DNA of 64,000 nucleotides from JANJUO01 sp942492935 (GTDB lineage: Bacteria; Bacteroidota; Ignavibacteria; Kapaibacteriales; UBA2268): contig OW818654.1 in the NCBI GenBank assembly GCA_942492935.1, forward strand, positions 1,488,001 through 1,552,000, given 5' to 3'. Numbering within the stretch: the first letter of the stretch is position 1; the number at the start of each line of letters is the position of its first letter. Below the pieces are notes generated by a model. The model worked only from the letters and a program-made list of their open reading frames with translations, had not been told where the DNA came from and ran no database searches. Below, one piece after another: positions 56,426-63,806 of this stretch. Both the position numbers and the translations under genes were made by a program.

Positions 56426-56644
56426 ATGATAACAGTATATATAATAACACATATCATATTTTCAACATTTGTGTTTTTTGTGATGATAAATATTAACTAT
56501 ACAAAAGAATTTGCTTGGAATTATGATGATAAGAAAATATTAATATGGACTATCATTATAACAGCATCTATTGCAGGACCAATATTTTTAGTAATAGCAA
56601 TATTTAATAAAATAATTAAACACGTAAGGAGCAAAAATGTGTAA
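56426..56644 (+). CDS. 72-aa protein with two membrane segments
   Basis: Hydrophobic stretches at ~1-22 and ~42-62 with a charged tail. The size and topology recall holins, but the position in the early operon and lack of a lysin argue against a firm call. It overlaps the next gene by 8 bases. Confidence 0.5.
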   Translation: MITVYIITHIIFSTFVFFVMININYTKEFAWNYDDKKILIWTIIITASIAGPIFLVIAIFNKIIKHVRSKNV

Positions 56645-56852
56645 TGAATCTGAAATACCAGAAGAATTAATTGCTAAATATATAGTTGAATTGATGAGAG
56701 AAGATCCAATAAAATTAACACAGTATGTATTAAGTGTAATTGCACAAGATATTTACAAAGCTAATGTAGGTACATTTACTTTTTCTCAAAATATGGATTT
56801 AGACGGCAAACGAATTAATGTAAAAATTGTTGGTAAAATTAAGGAATTATAA
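56637..56852 (+). CDS. 71-aa hypothetical protein
   Basis: Acidic N-terminal helix ('EIPEELIAKYIVELMRED') then a short beta region. 'aaggag' precedes the ATG inside the previous gene. Confidence 0.5.
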   Translation: MCNESEIPEELIAKYIVELMREDPIKLTQYVLSVIAQDIYKANVGTFTFSQNMDLDGKRINVKIVGKIKEL

Positions 56853-56854
56853 AA

Positions 56855-57145
56855 ATGACTGAATTAATTCAATTAAGGCATAATGTTATCGGCACAAATG
56901 AAGCTGATAAAATAATGGAATTAATATTTCTTACTCACGAAATGGAGTATGAAATGAAATTTAATAAAGATGACAAAGTTGAAATTGTCAAAAAAAATAA
57001 GTGTAAAACACATAGGTTTATGGCTTCTTATGATGCTCTTGTTTCAGTAATGTTAGAAATTGGAGCATTAATTGAACAAGAATTTCCTGAACAATATAAA
57101 AAAGCATTTGAAAAAAGTAAAACTCAAACTAATTTGGAATTATAA
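56855..57145 (+). CDS. 96-aa hypothetical protein
   Basis: Helical and charged, no motif. Starts 2 bases after the preceding stop. Confidence 0.5.
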   Translation: MTELIQLRHNVIGTNEADKIMELIFLTHEMEYEMKFNKDDKVEIVKKNKCKTHRFMASYDALVSVMLEIGALIEQEFPEQYKKAFEKSKTQTNLEL

Positions 57146-57147
57146 AT

Positions 57148-57324
57148 ATGCGTACAGATATTTATGAATGTCCTGATACACTTGTTTCTCTTTTGAATAG
57201 AATTAAAAAGATTAACAAGAAATTGCAAGAGCATTACGAACCAGATTCACCTCTGATTGATATAATGCTAAGATTATCATTTGAGCTTTTGGATTTAAAG
57301 TACAAACAGTATCAGAAAAAATAA
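57148..57324 (+). CDS. 58-aa helical hypothetical protein
   Basis: ATG 57148 follows the previous stop by 2 bases. Two short helices ('LVSLLNRIKKINKKLQEHYE', 'LIDIMLRLSFELLDLKYKQY'). Probably a small oligomeric protein. Confidence 0.45.
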   Translation: MRTDIYECPDTLVSLLNRIKKINKKLQEHYEPDSPLIDIMLRLSFELLDLKYKQYQKK

Positions 57325-57357
57325 ACAGTATTTGAACACACTTTTTTTGAGAATAAT

Positions 57358-58296
57358 ATGAATAATTGGATTAAATTATACAGAGCATTAAATAAGCATT
57401 GGGTTTTTGATAATTCCGATTATTTAAAATTGTGGATTTATATACTGACTACTTGTGAGTATGAAACGGCGATCCGTAATTCTAATACTAAAAAAATAGA
57501 ACTTCAACCGGGACAAATGCTTTTCACTTTGGAAAATATGAGTGAGGTTTGCAATATGCCATACATAAAAATCAGACGGTTTATTGACAGGTGCATAAAG
57601 GACGATATGATAAGTATTAAGCTAAATTGTAAACAAAATTCAGTGCTAAGTGTTTTAAATTGGGAGACTTACCAATCTGTAAATGTCAATGAAAATAACG
57701 AAAAAACATTGAGCAGTCATTTGAGCAGTCATTTGAGCAGTCATTTGAGCAGTCATTTGAGCAGTCATTCTGACGTTGTAAATGATGAAATACCAAAGAG
57801 TTATAAAGATGACGAAAATAATTTGAGCAGTCATTTGAGCAGTCATTTGAGCAGTCATTTGAGCAGTCATTTGAGCAGTTCATATAATGATAAAGAGAAT
57901 CCTAAGAATCCTAAGAATAAAAAGAAAGAAGAAATAACTACTTTCTCTACTGCAAAAATGAATTTTTTAAATTTTGATTTTGTTTTGGAATTTGTAATTA
58001 ATTCAATTCCAGAATCAAAAGTAATTTCAGAAGAGAATTTAAAATTTTCAGTAGAGAAGTGGTTAAATCTTAGAACTAATTCCGAATGGCGAAATAAAAA
58101 TGGTGTTTTGATTTCCGATTGGAAACAGGACATTAAAACTTGGATCAAAAATGAAATTATTTATCAACAAAATTTAAAAGGAAATAAAAATGATAGAAGC
58201 ACAAGAGCTGGCAAGCATATTGACGAACCACAACAGGTCAATATCGAAGACACACTCCGAAAATTCGAGCAATGGAGAGAGAAAAATAACACTTGA
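57358..58296 (+). CDS. O-like/DnaD-like phage replication protein with internal iterons
   Basis: 312 aa. The N-terminal ~115 residues form a winged-helix domain of the phage replication-protein-O / DnaD type ('WIKLYRALNKHWVFDNSDYL', 'LQPGQMLFTLENMSEVC', 'YIKIRRFIDRCIKDD'). A low-complexity linker of repeated 'LSSH' units (about 118-175) is coded by 12-bp DNA repeats. The C-terminal ~110 residues are helical with 'DWKQDIKTWIKNEI', likely a helicase-loader contact. The protein is inferred to start replication by binding the repeats within its own gene, as lambda O does. Confidence 0.8.
   Translation: MNNWIKLYRALNKHWVFDNSDYLKLWIYILTTCEYETAIRNSNTKKIELQPGQMLFTLENMSEVCNMPYIKIRRFIDRCIKDDMISIKLNCKQNSVLSVLNWETYQSVNVNENNEKTLSSHLSSHLSSHLSSHLSSHSDVVNDEIPKSYKDDENNLSSHLSSHLSSHLSSHLSSSYNDKENPKNPKNKKKEEITTFSTAKMNFLNFDFVLEFVINSIPESKVISEENLKFSVEKWLNLRTNSEWRNKNGVLISDWKQDIKTWIKNEIIYQQNLKGNKNDRSTRAGKHIDEPQQVNIEDTLRKFEQWREKNNT
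57709..57882 (+). repeat. Two arrays of 12-bp iterons, candidate replication origin
   Basis: TTGAGCAGTCAT occurs five times without gaps (57709-57768). After a 54-base spacer it occurs four times perfectly and once degenerate (57823-57882). Being 12 bp, the units keep the reading frame. A long AT-rich stretch follows. Confidence 0.85.
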
Positions 58297-58804
58297 ACAG
58301 TGGTTTATGGATATAGTTTTCAAAAAACTACCTCTTTATCAAGCTGTAACTTGCGATGAAGCAACTGCATTTGCTATTCTTGAAGAGTTACGCAGACAAG
58401 ATTTTCAAGATTGGCAACGTGAAGTAGCTGAATGTTGGATATTGCAAGGTAATTGGCAATACAAAAGCCCAAAAAAATTAACAGTAAAAGATTTTTTTCC
58501 ATCAGAAAAAGAAATCGCTGGTTTTGATGCTTTTATGTCCGTTGAGGTCGTTCAAGCAAAGTTACGAGAACTTGGAAACTACTACAAACAACAGTACGTG
58601 GCGAGTATCAGAGCAGAGATTGAAGAAAAAAATTTAAAAGAATATGTTAATTTAAGAAAAAACTATTTGTCATTGTGGAAAAAAATCGTAAGTTTGCAAT
58701 TTGATAATTCTACATTGCAAGATGAAATTATCACTTTAAAAAATTTATTAGAAACAGCAAAAAATAGAATTTCAAATTTAGAGGAGAGACTAAAAAATGA
58801 CTAA
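58190..58804 (+). CDS. 204-aa protein with C-terminal coiled coil
   Basis: ATG 58190 has 'aaagga' at good spacing and overlaps the replication gene by 107 bases in another frame; ATG 58307 would avoid the overlap. Residues ~35-120 ('FAILEELRRQDFQDWQREVA') are helical and ~140-204 form a coiled coil ('IITLKNLLETAKNRISNLEE'). Position after the O-like gene suggests a replication partner such as a loader, but no AAA+ motif is seen. ATGA overlap with the next gene. Confidence 0.6.
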   Translation: MIEAQELASILTNHNRSISKTHSENSSNGERKITLEQWFMDIVFKKLPLYQAVTCDEATAFAILEELRRQDFQDWQREVAECWILQGNWQYKSPKKLTVKDFFPSEKEIAGFDAFMSVEVVQAKLRELGNYYKQQYVASIRAEIEEKNLKEYVNLRKNYLSLWKKIVSLQFDNSTLQDEIITLKNLLETAKNRISNLEERLKND

Positions 58805-59420
58805 TCCAGAAAAATATAAAAACATTTTCGGTTGGTTTAATTTTGAAGCAGTTTATGATATGATTTATAATTCAATCGTAAATAATGGCACGTTTATTGA
58901 AGTTGGAGTTTTTGAAGGTAAATCTCTTTGCTATATGGCGGAGTTAAACCAGATTTACGGCAAAAACTTGTCAATCATTGGAGTAGATCATTTTCGAGGA
59001 AGTGATGAGCCACTTCACCATTTAATGTTAGCTAACAGTCAGATTACACTTGCAGATAAGGCATATCAAAATCTTCAGAACGCACAAGTTTTGAGGGATA
59101 TTGTTTTGTTGCCGTTTGCTTCAGAAGAGGCGAAAGACTTGTTCAATGACAACAGTGTTGATGCTATTTTCATTGATGCAAGCCACGATTACGAAAATGT
59201 GAAAGCTGATATTCTTCATTGGTTGCCAAAAGTCAAGGACGGCGGAATACTTGCGGGACACGATTATTACGGAAATCATAAAGAAGTGAAATTAGCTGTA
59301 GATGATAGCTTGCACAATTACGAAATTTTCAGTTCTGTACAAACGGAGTGCTGGTGGATTTATAAAACGCCAAAAAATCAAACTTCTGCAAGCGTGGTTA
59401 AACGTTCTTGTTGTAATTAG
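58797..59420 (+). CDS. Class I SAM-dependent methyltransferase
   Basis: 207 aa. The Rossmann methyltransferase fold of the Methyltransf_24 type: motif I 'GTFIEVGVFEGKSLCYMA', 'IIGVDHF' and 'VDAIFIDASHDYENVKADI', 'GGILAGHDYYG'. Members often modify sugars or other small molecules. The next gene is a glycosyltransferase, so a sugar substrate is plausible. Target is unknown. The Cys-rich end ('SCCN') is unusual. Confidence 0.82.
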   Translation: MTNPEKYKNIFGWFNFEAVYDMIYNSIVNNGTFIEVGVFEGKSLCYMAELNQIYGKNLSIIGVDHFRGSDEPLHHLMLANSQITLADKAYQNLQNAQVLRDIVLLPFASEEAKDLFNDNSVDAIFIDASHDYENVKADILHWLPKVKDGGILAGHDYYGNHKEVKLAVDDSLHNYEIFSSVQTECWWIYKTPKNQTSASVVKRSCCN

Positions 59421-59464
59421 TATAAAATATCAAAAAAATTTTAAAAATTCAACAGAGAGGATTT

Positions 59465-60610
59465 ATGACAGAAATAATTAATTTAAGAGAAGACCTTTTA
59501 AGGCAAATTGAAAATAATGAAGTAATTAAGCCGAAAGTTACTGTAACTGCTTATACTTCAACGAGAGACAGACATTTTACAACTTTACCATTGTTGCTGT
59601 TTGGTTTGCTTCATCAAACACGGAAGCCCGACAAAATCGTTATTTATGACGATAGCCCGAACAAACCTGACTTGCAAAATCATTGGATGTTCAAACATAT
59701 TTTTGGAATTTGCAACATTTTGAATGTTCCGTATTACGTTTTTTACGGACAGGGAAAGGGACAAGTTCTAAACCACCAGCACGCATTAATGACGGCTGAT
59801 ACAGACATTGTGTGGCGATTAGATGATGATAATTATCCAGAGCCGAATGTATTGGAAACACTTTTACGAAAATTAGAAGATGACACAGTAGGTGCGGTTG
59901 GTTGCAATGTTTGGCATCCTGACCGTCCAATTTATCCTGTTCCGAGCTATGCGTTTGGAAAAATGACAAAAGGTGTATTTCACCAAGTGCCTGAATGGTT
60001 TTATATTCAAGATGGGCAAGATAGATTTACAGAACATTTATATTCAACTTTTGCATATAAAACCAAAATAGCACGAACTACACCGGGTTATCCAATGGAT
60101 TTAAGCCCAGTTGGGCATCACGAAGAAACAATTTTCTCGCATCAAATTTACAGAACAGGGCATAAATTAGTTGTTACTCCCGATTGTAAAGTTTGGCATT
60201 TACGCAATCCAGAAGGTGGAATAAGAGCTTACAGAGACGAGTTTTTGTGGAAGCACGACCAAGACAAGATGGATGTTTATATGAAAAATTGGGGTTACAA
60301 CGATAAACCGACAAAATTTGCAATACTGAAAAATGGTATTGGCGACCAATTTGCATTTAAAACCATTTTACCAGAGTTTGTTGCTAAATACAAAGATACT
60401 CACGACTTAGTAATTTCGAGCAGTAATCCAGATGTTTTCCACGATTCAAAGGATGTGTTTGTAATGAATTTGAATGAAGTTACTTACTTTGTACCTCAAG
60501 ACAAATGGGAAGAATACAATGTTTACAGAATTATGGCAGAACAGGAAAGTAAAGGACAAGTGTTAAATTTAATTGACAGTTATAGAAAATTATATCAATT
60601 GGAAAATTAA
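59465..60610 (+). CDS. GT2-type glycosyltransferase fused to a GT9 N-terminal half
   Basis: 381 aa, 'agagag' upstream. Residues ~24-250 are a GT-A fold (GT2-like): 'VTVTAYTSTRDRHFTTLPLL', 'IVIYDDSP', and the metal-binding D120-D121-D122 in 'WRLDDDNYPEP'. Residues ~285-381 begin 'KFAILKNGIGDQFAFKTILP' and look like the first Rossmann half of GT9 heptosyltransferases (G-x-G-D at 291-294). The matching second GT9 half is encoded separately at 61159. It is inferred to decorate a phage or host surface, or a modified DNA base. Confidence 0.78.
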   Translation: MTEIINLREDLLRQIENNEVIKPKVTVTAYTSTRDRHFTTLPLLLFGLLHQTRKPDKIVIYDDSPNKPDLQNHWMFKHIFGICNILNVPYYVFYGQGKGQVLNHQHALMTADTDIVWRLDDDNYPEPNVLETLLRKLEDDTVGAVGCNVWHPDRPIYPVPSYAFGKMTKGVFHQVPEWFYIQDGQDRFTEHLYSTFAYKTKIARTTPGYPMDLSPVGHHEETIFSHQIYRTGHKLVVTPDCKVWHLRNPEGGIRAYRDEFLWKHDQDKMDVYMKNWGYNDKPTKFAILKNGIGDQFAFKTILPEFVAKYKDTHDLVISSSNPDVFHDSKDVFVMNLNEVTYFVPQDKWEEYNVYRIMAEQESKGQVLNLIDSYRKLYQLEN

Positions 60611-60611
60611 A

Positions 60612-60857
60612 ATGTGTGAAATAAAACAAATCAATAAAGAAGAAGTAATTTTTTTACAGCAAAATGCAACTTATTCACTTGTGGAGTTCATTGATATATT
60701 TAAAAAGTCGCTTGGGTATGGTGGACAGCAAGTATTAAGCCCAATAGTTCTTAGCAATGGAAAAATAATGTTTACTTTTAATGTAATAAATACAAATAAA
60801 CCTTTATCAAAAATATTATTAGAGCAAAATGGATTAATGCAGGGAAATTCTAAATGA
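60612..60857 (+). CDS. 81-aa hypothetical protein
   Basis: ATG 60612, one base after the glycosyltransferase stop (an upstream in-frame ATG overlaps that gene). Alpha/beta, no known motif. It lies between the two GT9 halves. Confidence 0.5.
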   Translation: MCEIKQINKEEVIFLQQNATYSLVEFIDIFKKSLGYGGQQVLSPIVLSNGKIMFTFNVINTNKPLSKILLEQNGLMQGNSK

Positions 60858-61159
60858 GTGAAGAATTAAAAGTAAAAAGTCAAATTCATATTGCTTTGAT
60901 GGAAAATAACACAATTCAAGTTTCTCACGATGAAATTGAGAAAGCGGGAGTTGCTACTGAATTGCTATTTGGAGCATTAGTTTTATTTTGGCAGTATTCG
61001 GAATTTAAAGAAATAGACGGATTTGTTGATCATTGTGAGAAAGCAAAAGAATTATTCCAAAGTAATTTTGTAGAATATTTGGAAAATTATCTCACAAAAA
61101 GAAATCATAAAGTTGAATTAGTAAATAAATTTTTCAATCAATTGCAGGAAGTGAAGTAA
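60854..61159 (+). CDS. 101-aa helical hypothetical protein
   Basis: ATGA overlap with the previous gene; its last base is the first of the next ATG (TAATG). Central hydrophobic helix ('TELLFGALVLFWQYSEF'). Function unknown. Confidence 0.5.
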   Translation: MSEELKVKSQIHIALMENNTIQVSHDEIEKAGVATELLFGALVLFWQYSEFKEIDGFVDHCEKAKELFQSNFVEYLENYLTKRNHKVELVNKFFNQLQEVK

Positions 61160-61632
61160 TGAATACTATCATCATCAGTCCATTTTCAAACAAATTGGGC
61201 GATAAACAAAATGCAAAAAATTATCCATATTGGCGAGAGCTTGTAGGCAGGTTGCGTCTTGCGGGTATGTACGTGATACAGTTGGGTGCAGGTGATGAAC
61301 CCAAAATAGGTGCAAATGGTTACTTGTATAATCAGAAATTTGATGAAATTGCAAAGTTAATCAGAAACAGTCATTTGTGGTTATCTGTAGATAATTTTTT
61401 GCATCATTTGGTAAAAGCGGAATGTCCCGAGAAACCGGGCATTGTCATTTGGGGTCCATCGGATCCCGAGCTGTTTGGTTATCCAGAGCAGATTAATGTT
61501 TTGAAATCACGTGCTACATTAAGACCGAGACAATGGGCTATTTGGAATGAATGTGAGTTTAATCCAGATATATTTCCCGATTATAACGAGATAATGGATA
61601 TAATTAAAAACAAATTATTTGCTACTGTTTAA
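61159..61632 (+). CDS. GT9-like C-terminal half as a separate protein
   Basis: 157 aa. Begins 'IIISPFSNKLGDKQNAKNYP', then 'WRELVGRLRLAGMYVIQLGA', 'LWLSVDNFLHHLVKA' and 'GIVIWGPSDPELFGYPEQIN', the nucleotide-sugar-binding half of GT9 (heptosyltransferase-like) enzymes. The N-terminal acceptor half is missing here and seems to be fused to the GT2 enzyme at 59465. The two may assemble, or this may be a stand-alone sugar-binding subunit. Confidence 0.72.
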   Translation: MNTIIISPFSNKLGDKQNAKNYPYWRELVGRLRLAGMYVIQLGAGDEPKIGANGYLYNQKFDEIAKLIRNSHLWLSVDNFLHHLVKAECPEKPGIVIWGPSDPELFGYPEQINVLKSRATLRPRQWAIWNECEFNPDIFPDYNEIMDIIKNKLFATV

Positions 61633-61773
61633 TTTCAATATGTGCAGGCGATACAAAGGGAAAGTAAACTATTGTAAGACAAATTTGCACGAAATACTCA
61701 TAATTCAAGCTAATTAACTACGAATTAAGAGAAAATAAGAGTAAACATAAATACAAGGTAAACAAGGTAAATT

Positions 61774-62079
61774 ATGAAAGAAAAAACAAATAAAAAAACT
61801 TCAAAAACGGCATCTAATCAAGAAAAATTAGCTTTTGAAGATATAGATGGAAATACTTTTGCAAAGGTAGTAAAGAGAATTGGTTTTCATTACTCCGAGT
61901 TTAGCCGTTCAATTGGTTATTCGGGAGGATATTTGTATAGAATGATAAGGTTTAAAAAGCAAGTGCCAATCAAGTTTATAAGGGAATTACAACTACAAGT
62001 TGGTTACGAAGATTTGTTACTTGCATACAATCAAGTTATAGAAGAAATTGAAAAAAATAACGTAAGGTATGAAGATTAA
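61774..62079 (+). CDS. HTH-type regulator (XRE-like)
   Basis: 101 aa. A Lys-rich N-terminal tail precedes an HTH ('FAKVVKRIGFHYSEFSRSIG', 'GGYLYRMIRFKKQVPIKFI'). A duplicated 'aaggtaaa' lies just before the ATG. The 140-base gap upstream may hold a promoter, so it may begin a new transcription unit. Confidence 0.6.
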   Translation: MKEKTNKKTSKTASNQEKLAFEDIDGNTFAKVVKRIGFHYSEFSRSIGYSGGYLYRMIRFKKQVPIKFIRELQLQVGYEDLLLAYNQVIEEIEKNNVRYED

Positions 62080-62100
62080 TTATAGATTTGTAGTTTAAAT

Positions 62101-62277
62101 ATGAATATAGTAAAATGCAATAATGGTGCTTGCAGTCGCAAAAATAAATGTTATAGGTACAGTATGCCTACTATATTTCCCGTTATTGCAAAAACAATCA
62201 TACCTACCTATTGGAAAGGTAAATTTCACTGTAAATATTTTATGAAACTTAAAAAAGAAGTGAAAGATGGAGTTTGA
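62101..62277 (+). CDS. 58-aa basic, Cys-containing protein
   Basis: ATG 62101. 'KCNNGACSRKNKCYRY' and a later 'FHCKYF' give four Cys, a possible zinc site, in a strongly basic protein. It overlaps the next gene by 11 bases. Confidence 0.45.
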   Translation: MNIVKCNNGACSRKNKCYRYSMPTIFPVIAKTIIPTYWKGKFHCKYFMKLKKEVKDGV

Positions 62278-62539
62278 ATTTATTTATAATTTTTATAACA
62301 AAGAAGCCATTGCTATAAAAATTGATGGAATCAAACCGGAGGAGATTACGGACAGAGAGATGATTTTCCAATTGGGCTTAACACTGTTGAGCAGAATTGA
62401 AAAAAATCATTTGAAAAGTATGAATTGTACTTTTTTATATCACAGTGACCGCCCAAATGAACTCAAGCAATTGCCACGTACATATTGGGAAGAATCACAT
62501 TTTTATCAAAAAATCAGAGGAAATAATGAACACAGTTAG
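62267..62539 (+). CDS. 90-aa hypothetical protein
   Basis: Alpha/beta, no motif recognised ('FEFIYNFYNKEAIAIKIDGI'). Overlaps both neighbours (11 and 14 bases). Confidence 0.5.
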   Translation: MEFEFIYNFYNKEAIAIKIDGIKPEEITDREMIFQLGLTLLSRIEKNHLKSMNCTFLYHSDRPNELKQLPRTYWEESHFYQKIRGNNEHS

Positions 62540-62720
62540 AACAGGTTGGGAATGCCCTCGTTGCAATGCTATACTAAGCCCAGACGCAACATTTTGTACT
62601 GTTTGTCAAGACAAAAAGAAAACAGCACCAAAGCCACAGGAAAGCCCAAAAGAGACTATTGCACCAGCAACAAAACCTATTCCAAAAAAGAAACTTGAAA
62701 AACCAAAAAGTAATTGGTAA
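62526..62720 (+). CDS. 64-aa zinc-ribbon protein with Pro/Lys tail
   Basis: ATG 62526, preceded by 'agagg'. The zinc ribbon 'WECPRCNAILSPDATFCTVC' (two CxxC) is followed by a disordered Lys/Pro-rich tail. Last gene of the rightward run in this window. Confidence 0.55.
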   Translation: MNTVRTGWECPRCNAILSPDATFCTVCQDKKKTAPKPQESPKETIAPATKPIPKKKLEKPKSNW

Positions 62721-62790
62721 ATCCCCCTGCCCCCTTTTAAAAAAGGGGGAAAAGAAAAATCCCCTTAGAAAAAGGGGGAAGGGGGATTTC
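62718..62790. repeat. GC-rich palindromic module between convergent operons
   Basis: 'aaatccccct' and 'agggggattt' bracket two inner hairpins ('ccccctt..aaggggg' types). This lies exactly between the rightward and leftward gene runs and could terminate both. Its base composition is unlike its surroundings. Confidence 0.65.
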
Positions 62791-63024
62791 CTAAACTGTG
62801 TGTATTACCTGCACTCCATTTTCACTGAATTTTATTTTTACTTTTTCATTCAAAAAATCGTAAACCTCTATCAAAAAACCGATATAAAATTGATTTATAG
62901 GATTGTTTATATTTACTTTATTTTCTAAAATATTTGCAAATTGCAAAGTGTCAAGCTCCGAATTAATCGGAGCATATTTTTTATAAATATTGATAGTATC
63001 AAATAATGTTTGGTAGTATAACAT
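62791..63024 (-). CDS. 77-aa hypothetical protein
   Basis: Helical N-terminus, beta C-terminus ('FYIGFLIEVYDFLNEKVKIK'). ATG 63024 lies 2 bases after the stop of the preceding frame, so an operon member. No family recognised. Confidence 0.5.
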   Translation of the reverse strand: MLYYQTLFDTINIYKKYAPINSELDTLQFANILENKVNINNPINQFYIGFLIEVYDFLNEKVKIKFSENGVQVIHTV

Positions 63025-63026
63025 TT

Positions 63027-63347
63027 TTAAGCACCTTTTTTGATAAAATAATAATTTGCAATATTGCTAATTTGTTCTTGTGGAGTTAAAAATTTGAAAC
63101 TGTTTTCATTCCATAAATCAAACGTCTCAATGTAAATATCGGAGTAATTTTCTTGAGTTTGTTTAAAGAAATTATAAACTATGTTTATATCGTAAATTTC
63201 TTGATTTTCCTGCGTTCTAATAGCTTTATTTGTTCTATTTGATTGAATGTAATATAATAGAAAATTTAAAAATATTTTACTTTTATTCTTAAAAATATAT
63301 TCTTTATGAATTAAATCTAATAATGTTTGGTCATCATAAGACCAAGT
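63027..63347 (-). CDS. 106-codon frame without a usual start codon
   Basis: Open from a stop at 63350-63348 to TAA 63029, reading 'TWSYDDQTLLDLIHKEYIF' to 'QISNIANYYFIKKGA'. No ATG, GTG or TTG lies near its beginning, and it overlaps the end of the gene at 63317 in another frame. Coding-like composition and tight fit with the next ATG suggest it is real. It may be the continuation of that gene after a frameshift. Confidence 0.5.
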   Translation of the reverse strand, partial: TWSYDDQTLLDLIHKEYIFKNKSKIFLNFLLYYIQSNRTNKAIRTQENQEIYDINIVYNFFKQTQENYSDIYIETFDLWNENSFKFLTPQEQISNIANYYFIKKGA

Positions 63348-63805
63348 TTATCAATTGAATGCTCAATCATATATTTAATTTCTGGAATAGTAATTTTAAA
63401 GAATTTTAATTCATTTATCAAAAAATCTAATGTTTTTTGATATTTGTAATTAGATATTTTTTCAATCTTTATATCTGGGAGATTTAATTCATTTTTATAG
63501 CTATTATAAATTTTCAAAATTTTGTCAATAGGTCCGATATAGCAATTTTTTCTATAAATAAATTCAATAAAAACATTTTCATAATTATCAATTGTAATTT
63601 GTTCAAATTCAATTTGAAATTGATAATTATTAAAAGCATTATAGCGACTAACATTTTTTTCTTGAGTAGGAATTTTAGTAATTACATCACTACTCCAAAT
63701 TTGATTTTCTTTAGTATTGATAAGCAAAAATATTGCTAATCTATAGTTTTTAAAAGCAACGTTTTGCAACGTTGCTATTACTTTTTTAGTTTCATTTAAA
63801 TTCAT
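63317..63805 (-). CDS. 162-aa hypothetical protein
   Basis: ATG 63805 has 'aaagga' upstream on the minus strand. Alpha/beta ('VIATLQNVAFKNYRLAIFLL', 'YENVFIEFIYRKNCYIG'). No family recognised. Its last ~10 codons overlap the start-less frame that follows. Confidence 0.55.
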   Translation of the reverse strand: MNLNETKKVIATLQNVAFKNYRLAIFLLINTKENQIWSSDVITKIPTQEKNVSRYNAFNNYQFQIEFEQITIDNYENVFIEFIYRKNCYIGPIDKILKIYNSYKNELNLPDIKIEKISNYKYQKTLDFLINELKFFKITIPEIKYMIEHSIDKLGLMMTKHY

Positions 63806-63806
63806 T

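Noticed and set aside
56426..56644. Holin
   Set aside because: Two membrane segments and small size fit, but no endolysin is adjacent and it is in the early operon.
57709..57882. CRISPR array
   Set aside because: Units are 12 bp and directly adjacent with no unique spacers, and they lie inside a coding gene.
57655..57883. Minus-strand frames made of repeated 'MTAQ' and 'DCSN' units
   Set aside because: They are shadows of the 12-bp iterons in the replication gene; any frame through such repeats is open.
58797..59420. DNA methyltransferase of the phage
   Set aside because: It lacks DPPY or PCQ motifs; the fold motifs fit small-molecule or sugar methyltransferases instead.
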